From positions 21,999,048-22,063,047 of the forward strand of contig NC_066837.1 of NCBI RefSeq assembly GCF_001640805.2: 64,000 bases of DNA. The letters run 5' to 3'. Positions 56,967 to 64,000 of the stretch are shown in pieces (the stretch's first letter is position 1; each line of letters opens with the position of its first letter). The notes beneath the pieces were generated by a model. That model saw nothing but the letters and a program-made list of their open reading frames with translations, ran no database searches and was not told the origin of the DNA. Both the position numbers and the translations under genes were made by a program. Source of the DNA: Lates calcarifer (lineage: Eukaryota; Chordata; Actinopteri; Centropomidae).

Positions 56967-57220
56967 CTTTCTTTATCTCCTTCTACATCTTTAGACCCTT
57001 CTGCCAAATATGGATATATTACTCTTCTTGCAACTGTGTGCAGCTGCTTCATGAACACTTGCATCAGCAAAATACATATTCATCAAGCTCATAAACTTTT
57101 TTTTTTCTCAGTTCAAAATAGAACGTCATGTAAATGTGGGTGAAGTGTTCGACCAGACATATCACTTTCTTGCTGCCTTTCCCGTTTCTGATTTCTGGAC
57201 ACTCCCCCATCTGTTAATGC

Positions 57221-57222
<2 letters not shown>

Positions 57223-57257
<35 letters not shown>
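57223..57257 (+). repeat. Poly-T tract
   Basis: A run of 35 T, possibly the poly-A tail of a minus-strand retroposon that is no longer recognisable. Confidence 0.9.
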
Positions 57258-57639
57258 CCACTGATGTCATTCGGTCAGAAGACATGTGAAGTCGGGCCCA
57301 TGATGCTTTACAGTGCAGCTCATAGACTTCTGAGGTTTAAGATGCAGATCATGATCACAGGTCACAGGATCAGATTCTGATGATTAGATCAGTCCAACAC
57401 ATGTCAAACTGAAATATCTATGATGAGAAGCAGAGAGCCCTATATAGATGTTCTGTATTACATGTGGTGTAAAAAAGTTAACTGGGAATCTCACTCTGTC
57501 TCTTTTCTCTCTATCTAAACTTGTGATTAAGCCAAACTGAGAACTGTTATTTTCCCTTGGTGAACAAAGTTAAGTCAACTAAGTGCTATATTTATCTCTA
57601 TTAGTCAAAATTGGCCAAATGAAGAAAAGAAACGTAGTG

Positions 57640-57790
57640 ATTTCCATATTTGCAAAGGTGTTAGAACACATTGCAAGGCTCAGTATTCTCAATATTAAAC
57701 AGAGGGTGTTTGTGTGTTCACACCTCACACATTCTCACAGTGAATAAAGGTATTCAGCTGAAGTTGTTGTAGCTGCTTCCTTACTTTATC
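57640..57790 (+). promoter_or_regulatory. Class I upstream region of CLM-F
   Basis: Shares TTTGCAAAGGTGTTAGAACA-type sequence, ATATTAAACA, TCACACATTCTCACAGTG and the pyrimidine tract before the ATG with the CLM-E upstream block. Confidence 0.4.
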
Positions 57791-60700
57791 ATGAAGATGT
57801 GGAACCCTCAAAGCCTGCTGTTCATCTCCTGCAGTAAGTCTTTTCATCTAAATGAACATTTCTATCCAAATACAATACAGATTACTTTGTCTTTGCAATG
57901 CTCTGTTACACCACCATCTTATCACCATCATATAACCAGCACATGATAAGATTAGAAACCGGTAGACAGGCCCTGATTGATAAATGTTTGTATTCATGCA
58001 GTGAAAAATCAAAAATCAAGATCAATTAATCAGGATCTGCTTCTATTCTATGTTCTCTTCTTGCAGTTGCTCTGAGTCGTGTGACCCGTGCAGCAGAGGT
58101 GATCCATGCGTGGATACAAGGGAGAGAAGTTACGTTTCCTGCCCTATGAAGAAGGTTATACGTCTCATGAGAAGTACTGTGCAGGAATGACTGTGCCAAA
58201 AATTATGATGTTGTGATCAAACTTCAGAAGGGGAGAAGGGGAGATACTCCATTCATGATGACAACAAGAATCAAGTCTTCACAGTGACCATCTCTGATCT
58301 GAGCTCTGTGGATGCTGGGAAATACTGGTGTGGGGTGACCAGACTTGGAATGGATCCCTACACTGCTGAGTAAAACTGGAAGTAGAGCCAGGTAGGCAAA
58401 TTGATCAGTTTCATACACTGAATCTTCTTTAGCTTATTGATTACCCCAAGTGTTGGATGATTTGTTGGATCATGTTGCAGTTTTTTACCATGGTGACCAG
58501 GGTGAGAGTGGCTACAATGCTACGGTTGCTACACTGCTGACATAAAACAGTAAACCATTTTTTTAAAAAGTTTGTTTTGTTTTATTTTTGATGATTGCAT
58601 AAGGGAGTGTTAGATAAACACAAGTTTGTTGAGGAAATGTTTGTATATGTGTCATAATGATGTCAATGACGTCATACAGACTCAAAAGAAGAATCATTCT
58701 TTTACTAGCATGGGCAGATAACAGAGCATATACAAATGTTCTGGGGATTATCTGGTACAACAGCAAAGAAACTGCAACATAAACCCATCAGACGTCCATC
58801 TAGTGCACAAATTACTACATATTCAGCTTTGCCCCTTTCTTCACCAGCTACCTGTGTTTGAGCTCTGTGTTTACTATCAAAGCTGGCTTCTGTTAATAAG
58901 TGAAGATGGCGACATGTACAGTACCATGTAGCTGGTGGCTAACCTTGGACCAAACCTTTTGATTTCATGTTTTTTTGTCTGATAAATTGTTTTCTTCATA
59001 TATTCTACATCTGGTGTCTGTGCTTGTAAGTCTGTGATGTTGTTTATTTCACTGACAGACAGCTGCTGTGATCATTCCACCAACATTCAAAGTTATGAGG
59101 GAGGTTCAGTGTCCATCAGTTGTGTGTATAACTCTCAGTACCGCAACAACCTGAAGTACATCTGCAGAGGAAAGCAGCCCTCCACATGTCTGCAGCAGGC
59201 ACTAATCACCTCTGACAACAAAAAAAGGACGGTTCAGACTTACTGATGACAAGGTGTCAAGGAAATTCACAGTGAGCATTACCTTTTTGACCCAAGAGGA
59301 TTCTGGGTCGTACCTTTGTGGCGTCCATAGAAACACTGGATGCTGCTGAGCTGGAAGTCAAAGGTAAGAGGTCACAGATCTACCAAACCATATTGCACTG
59401 AATTCTTCATTTCTTTAATTAATTTACTATGAAGGTAAAGGATGAGTAGATTTAGTGACCCTAAGAGTCTTGTTCTCTGACAGTTCTCCCACAGCACACC
59501 AGCTCTGTGACCCTCTCACCACTGTGGAACCTGCTAGGTCACCAACAACACAAATCTCTGAGCAATCCATCAAAGGTACACGTGTCTGTACATGTGTGTT
59601 AATGTGCGCACTAAACCTCATTCATGGAGCTTTTACATTACAGATTTGATCCTAACATGGCAGAAACCTAACACCCCAGTATTTGCACAAATTAAGAATG
59701 TTTGTGGGATTCATTAGAATTTTTTTATTCCAAAGTGTTTATGGTCAAGAACATGTATGGCCTAAAAGAAGTTAACATACTGTATTTAGCACTCTGGAAT
59801 GATATGTTTTCTGACACAGACACTGACATTGACTTTCTAAATATGAAACATAAATGCAATGCATCTGTCAATAATGTTTTAACATTATTCATTAGCATCA
59901 TTCATGTAAATGAAACTCTTTTTTTCACATACAGTACCCACTGACTGTTTGCTTCTTACTTCTCCTGCAATTCTGGCTGCTCTGTTGAGCCTGACAATTG
60001 TTCTTGTCATGGTTTATAGATACTACAAGCTGCAAGGTATTTTTGACACACACACACACACACACACATGTAGAACACTAACTACGATTCAGTCTACTAT
60101 GTTGTAAATTTGTATAGTTACAGGAGCTGGGGTCAACGTGAACAGAAACACGGTGAGGATTTCTGAAGAAGAAGAAATGATGAAGGCTGTAGATGTAAGA
60201 AAACAGAACTAAATGTCTAAATGTTCATTACACTCCGCATTACAGACACACAGGACAGAATGAACTCCTTTTGTTTGACCTGAGGGTGGTAATAGAAAAC
60301 AGGCAATGCACTTATTAAAATGTAATTGAATATGCTGAGCAGTTATGAGACCTGTCATGTGCAAGGGTGACATTTTGTCCAGATGGTGGCAGTAGAGTAA
60401 AGCTCACAGTGTCTAAAACTGATTTTGATGTTCACGCAAGTGAAAGGGAAAAGCAGAAAAAAATGATAAGATTCATTCAACATTTGCAGCCTATTTCATT
60501 GAGCTACCTCCTCAAGACATGTTTATTCATTTGACCTGATGCTGTGGTCATGTTCTTAGGTCCATAAGTATTCATATCACATTGCATTGTATGGCCTGTA
60601 GGTGTGATCGTCTTCTGGACCAAAGTGTACAATGGTCTGCAGTTCATTTTACACCGTTGCACATAAAATAATAACATGACTAAGTTTTGACAGATCACTG

Positions 60701-60917
60701 GAGCCTCTGTTTCTCTGTGCAAAAAAACTTATGTATTCATTCGTTTGTTGATTTTTTCATTAAGATTTATGAATTTCAAGAAGATGTGGCGTACTCAAGC
60801 CTGGCCTCCTGCACACAGCAGAGCACCCTGCACCATGATGATGATGTTGATGAAGACCAACAAGAGTCTCTGTGCCAGATACTCACTTTGACAGAGGTCT
60901 ACTCTACCTGCAAATAG
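57791..60917 (+). pseudogene. CLM-F: CD300/pIgR-like gene with frameshifted Ig exons
   Basis: Exon homologues are leader 57791-57833, Ig1 58067-58391, Ig2 59059-59363, stalk 59484-59575, TM 59935-60036, cytoplasmic 60124-60194 and tail 60765-60917. All splice sites are present. Against CLM-E, Ig1 lacks eight single bases, Ig2 lacks 2 plus 14 bases, and the stalk is out of frame, so no full receptor is encoded as written. The leader, TM, cytoplasmic and tail exons are intact. The tail has IYEFQ, VAYSSL (a VxYxxL ITIM) and EVYSTC, while the conserved SVYQNL site has become SLCQIL. Clustered one-base deletions could be assembly errors instead of real decay. Confidence 0.75.
60047..60068 (+). repeat. 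(CA)n microsatellite in CLM-F
   Basis: A short CA array just after the TM exon donor. Confidence 0.85.
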
Positions 60918-61348
60918 GTACAACAACTTACCAGTATGCATGAATGTGGTCTAACTTTGCATACTGCTCATTTGTCCCCAAATTATGGCCTGAAAAATAT
61001 CAAGTTTGTAAAGTGACAGTTAACAGCAAATCAATGATTTTTCATTTACTGATCCAGCCTTTCTATACTGTCAGATTAAAAAGCAGATCAGACTTATGTT
61101 ATTATATGTGCAGACTTATTCTATAAGGACCTTGTATATGAAACATAATTAAGCTTTTACAGTTTTTACAGCTTTGTTTGCCTTTAGACTCACGATTGTT
61201 TGTAATGGACTGGTGGTATAAAAAATATTTCAGATTTTTTCACCTGCATTCTTAGCAAAAAATGTTTCAGCTAATACTGAAATGTCCTTGAGTAGGATAT
61301 ATACTATAGACCTTTAGCAACAACACAATAGTACAGTTTCCTGTATTA

Positions 61349-61354
61349 AATAAA
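61349..61354 (+). terminator. Candidate polyadenylation signal of CLM-F
   Basis: AATAAA about 430 bases after the tail-exon stop. Confidence 0.35.
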
Positions 61355-61359
61355 CAAAT

Positions 61360-62910
61360 GTAACAATGTCATTACTTTGTCAGTGGCTTCAGTAGCTGTC
61401 AGGTTTGTTATACAATGATTTATCATTTTACTTTGCAATGTGACAGTATGTTCCAGTGAAGAAAGTAGTGCAGAGGAACTGTGAGCTATTTAAAAAAAAA
61501 CTCAAAGCGAGATGAGAGCATGTAGAGGTTATAATGCAAAATACATACATAGAGTAATACATTAATGGAGAGAAGGGATTGTTGATGTCATAGGTGAAAT
61601 GAACCAGTCATAACAACAGTATTTAGGAGGATTTTACATTTTCTTTAATCCACAGGAGAAATTCTGCATGCTGTGTATTTCTAAAACAAGCCCATAATAT
61701 CTTCAAAAAGTAAAAGATTCATAATCATCTGTGGGCTAAGTAAAAACTTAGACTGATCAAAATCATAACTCAAGCTGTGAAATAACTTAAACTAGTCACA
61801 TGAAACAATTATGATTTGAATATAAATCTGACATTTTGAGAAAACAAGTGCATTAAGAGAACTACTGAATGTTTCTAAGCTTCATAAACATAATACAATT
61901 TTGTCAGATTAAAATATCATTTTTCTCAGTAAGAAAGTGAAAGTATCAGAATTTTAAGTCAAGAAAAAAAAAAATTGAGAAATGGCAATGGTTCATAGCA
62001 TCTGACAGATAAAGTTTCCTCTTCCTGTATGTACGTGTTTGTGTGTTTGTGTGTGCGTGACTCTCATCATGCTGCTTTTTCTGTTTGCAACAATATTTCC
62101 ACACCAGCAGAATACACTCATTAACTTAACAGTTCAGTCCATGAATGTTTTAATGTGGTTAACTGTTATGGCACTGATTGTGTTGCTGAGGCCATGGAAA
62201 CATCTCACAGTGCGTTATGTTCAATGTCACATCAGTATGGTCACATTTACATGCCACACTCCTACTAAAACTACTTCTGGTACAAGTAGTTAGATATTAA
62301 TGACTGTATATGAACATATTAGTTTTATGATACATGAACATTCTGAACATGTTCCATGGCAGAACAAACTATTCCATCCAAATAATAACAAACACACATC
62401 CAGAAGTCATGCAATAATGTTTTAGTTAGTATAAGGTAATTGGGTTTCAATAATTAAAAAATATGACTGTTGTTGTGTCACATTACCAAAACTCAAACTG
62501 CTCACTGTCGCACCCAACACATGGGGAAGCTACATGTGTGTTCACCTGCCGCTCAGTGACATACACTGCAGAATGTGTGTGTGGGCTATAGCTACTATTT
62601 GGAGTTAATACTCTTACTACACGTACTCTCGCTACACGTTTGAGTAGAAATACATCTATTCTTTTCCCATCAGTATGCCGTAATTATCTGAATTAATGCA
62701 ATGATCCACATTTATTGTTGTTAAAAATTAATTGTAGCATTTATACTGGGACACAGCTCATTTATACTGGGCACATGCCACCAACATTAAACCCTGCTGT
62801 CTGTGTGAAGAAGTGGGATGAGATGTATGAAAGGTTCACACATCTACACGGACAGTTTCGTTCCAACCACACAGCCACTGCTGTGGTTCCTGTGTTTCCT
62901 ACCAGTGTCA
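61360..62910. other. Intergenic DNA between CLM-F and CLM-G
   Basis: AT-rich; no exon was recognised. The GTGTGCGTGACTC-type start of an open frame near 62039 has no splice or homology support. Confidence 0.45.
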
Positions 62911-62915
62911 CGAGG

Positions 62916-63733
62916 ATGTTGAGGTGTCATGTCCTGTTCTTCATCTGCAGTAAGTCCTTTATATTAAATCAACTGATTTAATCTTGTTTATCTAAATACT
63001 AGTGTTTAGGGACAGATTCCTTTGCCTTGATCATCCTTTGACTTAAGCAATATCATTACACAGCTGCAACACATGGAGAGTTTTGTAGCCTATAAGGTTA
63101 GAAACAAATCATGGGCAAATGGAAATACAGTATTTTTCAGAGACCAATTATCTGATATCCAATAAATTCAACTGAAACAAAAAAATTATATAAATGAAGA
63201 CATTTTATCTATGTCATGTTCTCTTCTCCTCTAGAATCACATCAGCTGTGTTTTTCTATGTGCCCTTGCAGTAACATGAAGATGTGGAGCTCTCAAAACC
63301 CATTGTTCATCCAGTTTCTCAGGTTTAATAAAATTTTAAAAATCAAAATACAAGGGGGTTTTTGCTAGATTATTTTGTCTATTCTATGTTCTCTTCTTGC
63401 AGTTGCTCTGAGTCGTGTGACCCATGCAGCAGAGGTGATCCATGCAGCTGGATACAAAGGGAGAGAAGTTACAGTTTCCTGCCCCTATGAAGAAGGTTAT
63501 ACGTCTCATGAGAAGTACCTGTGCAGGAATGACTGTGCCAAAATTATGATGTTGTGATCAGAACTTCAGAAGGGAGAAGGGGAGATACTCCATTCATGAT
63601 GACAACAAGAATCAAGTCTTCACAGTGACCATCTCTGATCTTTATCCTACGGATGCTGGGAAATACTGGTGTGGGGTGACCAGATTTGGAATGGATCCCT
63701 ACACTGCTGAAGTAAAACTGGAAGTAGAGCCAG
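62916..63733 (+). pseudogene. CLM-G: start of another CD300/pIgR-like gene, frameshifted Ig1, runs off the window
   Basis: Two leader candidates exist. One at 62916-62949 (MLRCHVLFFIC) has a good GTAAGT donor. A CLM-E-like one starts at 63276 (MKMWSSQNPLFIQ), and its donor has been removed by a small deletion. Ig1 is at 63403-63733 and matches CLM-E closely, but lacks one A in an A run near 63541 and one G in a G run near 63573, so the frame ends at NDCAKIMML. The following intron matches that of CLM-E to the end of the window. Later exons lie beyond it. The gene may be real if the two deletions are sequence errors. Confidence 0.7.
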
Positions 63734-64000
63734 GTATAAGAATGAATTAATCAATTAACCATGTGTACAACTTGTATATGTCCTTCAGCTGCATCATGCC
63801 ACATTTTTTAAAAGACTGTGAAGCAAAAAATTAAATTCACTTCTCTTGTATAAACCTCTTTGTATATGTTTTCAATGTAAAACTATATGTTTTTTTTGTT
63901 GTTGTTGTTGTTTTTTGTTAATGAAATCTAAGAGGCATGCAACACCTCCTAGTCTTTGTATAATAAGGTCCAGTTAGAGTGGGAATATGGTCGCCCAATT

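Noticed and set aside
56455..57070. Overlapping minus-strand open frames of 65-99 residues
   Set aside because: They fall in or beside a solo LTR and have no protein motif.

Overview
The window is vertebrate genomic DNA, almost certainly from a percomorph teleost. It has spliced genes with long introns, dense CA/GT microsatellites, fish-type tRNA-derived SINEs, a chromodomain Ty3/gypsy element, solo LTRs and MITEs. Nothing resembles bacterial operons, RNA genes or CRISPR. The exon models below were read by eye from reading frames, splice sites and alignment of the internal paralogs; none is supported by transcript data.

Region 1 (about 1-11 kb) holds one well-recognised gene, metrnl (meteorin-like). 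It has five coding exons from 6456 to 10362 on the + strand, a CpG-rich promoter and first exon, and a polyadenylation signal at 10851. A possible terminal exon of an unrecognised gene lies near 0.8 kb. A degenerate MITE-like repeat fills about 1.1-1.94 kb. Region 2 (about 11-15.3 kb) is non-coding, with microsatellites and a SINE flanked by a target-site duplication.

Region 3 (15.4-64 kb) is a tandem array of paralogous type I membrane receptors of the CD300 / CMRF35-like / polymeric-Ig-receptor-like (CLM/pIgR-like) family, all on the + strand. Each unit has a phase-1 leader exon, V-type Ig exons (Ig1, Ig2 and sometimes Ig3), a stalk exon, a TM exon, a short cytoplasmic exon and a tyrosine-bearing tail exon. 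For convenience I call them CLM-A (15.4-20.8 kb, one-base insertion in Ig3), relic psi1 (22.0-25.7 kb), CLM-B (27.6-31.5 kb, the only intact three-Ig gene), relic psi2 (38.2-38.7 kb), CLM-C (39.0-42.7 kb, two Ig, ITAM-like tail), orphan leader exons (44.6 and 45.1 kb), CLM-D (46.6-50.5 kb, Ig3 destroyed by an LTR element), CLM-E (52.1-54.6 kb, ITIM tail), CLM-F (57.8-60.9 kb, frameshifted) and CLM-G (62.9 kb to the window edge, frameshifted). A defective minus-strand chromovirus (32.3-37.3 kb) sits between B and C.

The most interesting biology is in the array. Ectodomains are kept nearly identical while the signalling tails, stalks and promoters diverge. Tails include an ITAM-like pair (C), YxxL ITIM-like motifs (C, E, F), YxN motifs (A, B) and a YxxM PI3K-type motif (D). 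All Ig, stalk and TM exons are bounded by phase-1 introns, so whole domains can be lost without breaking the frame, and Ig3 has been lost or damaged repeatedly by different mechanisms. Two upstream-region classes are visible; one carries a perfect octamer (ATGCAAAT) conserved in the live genes and mutated in an orphan copy.
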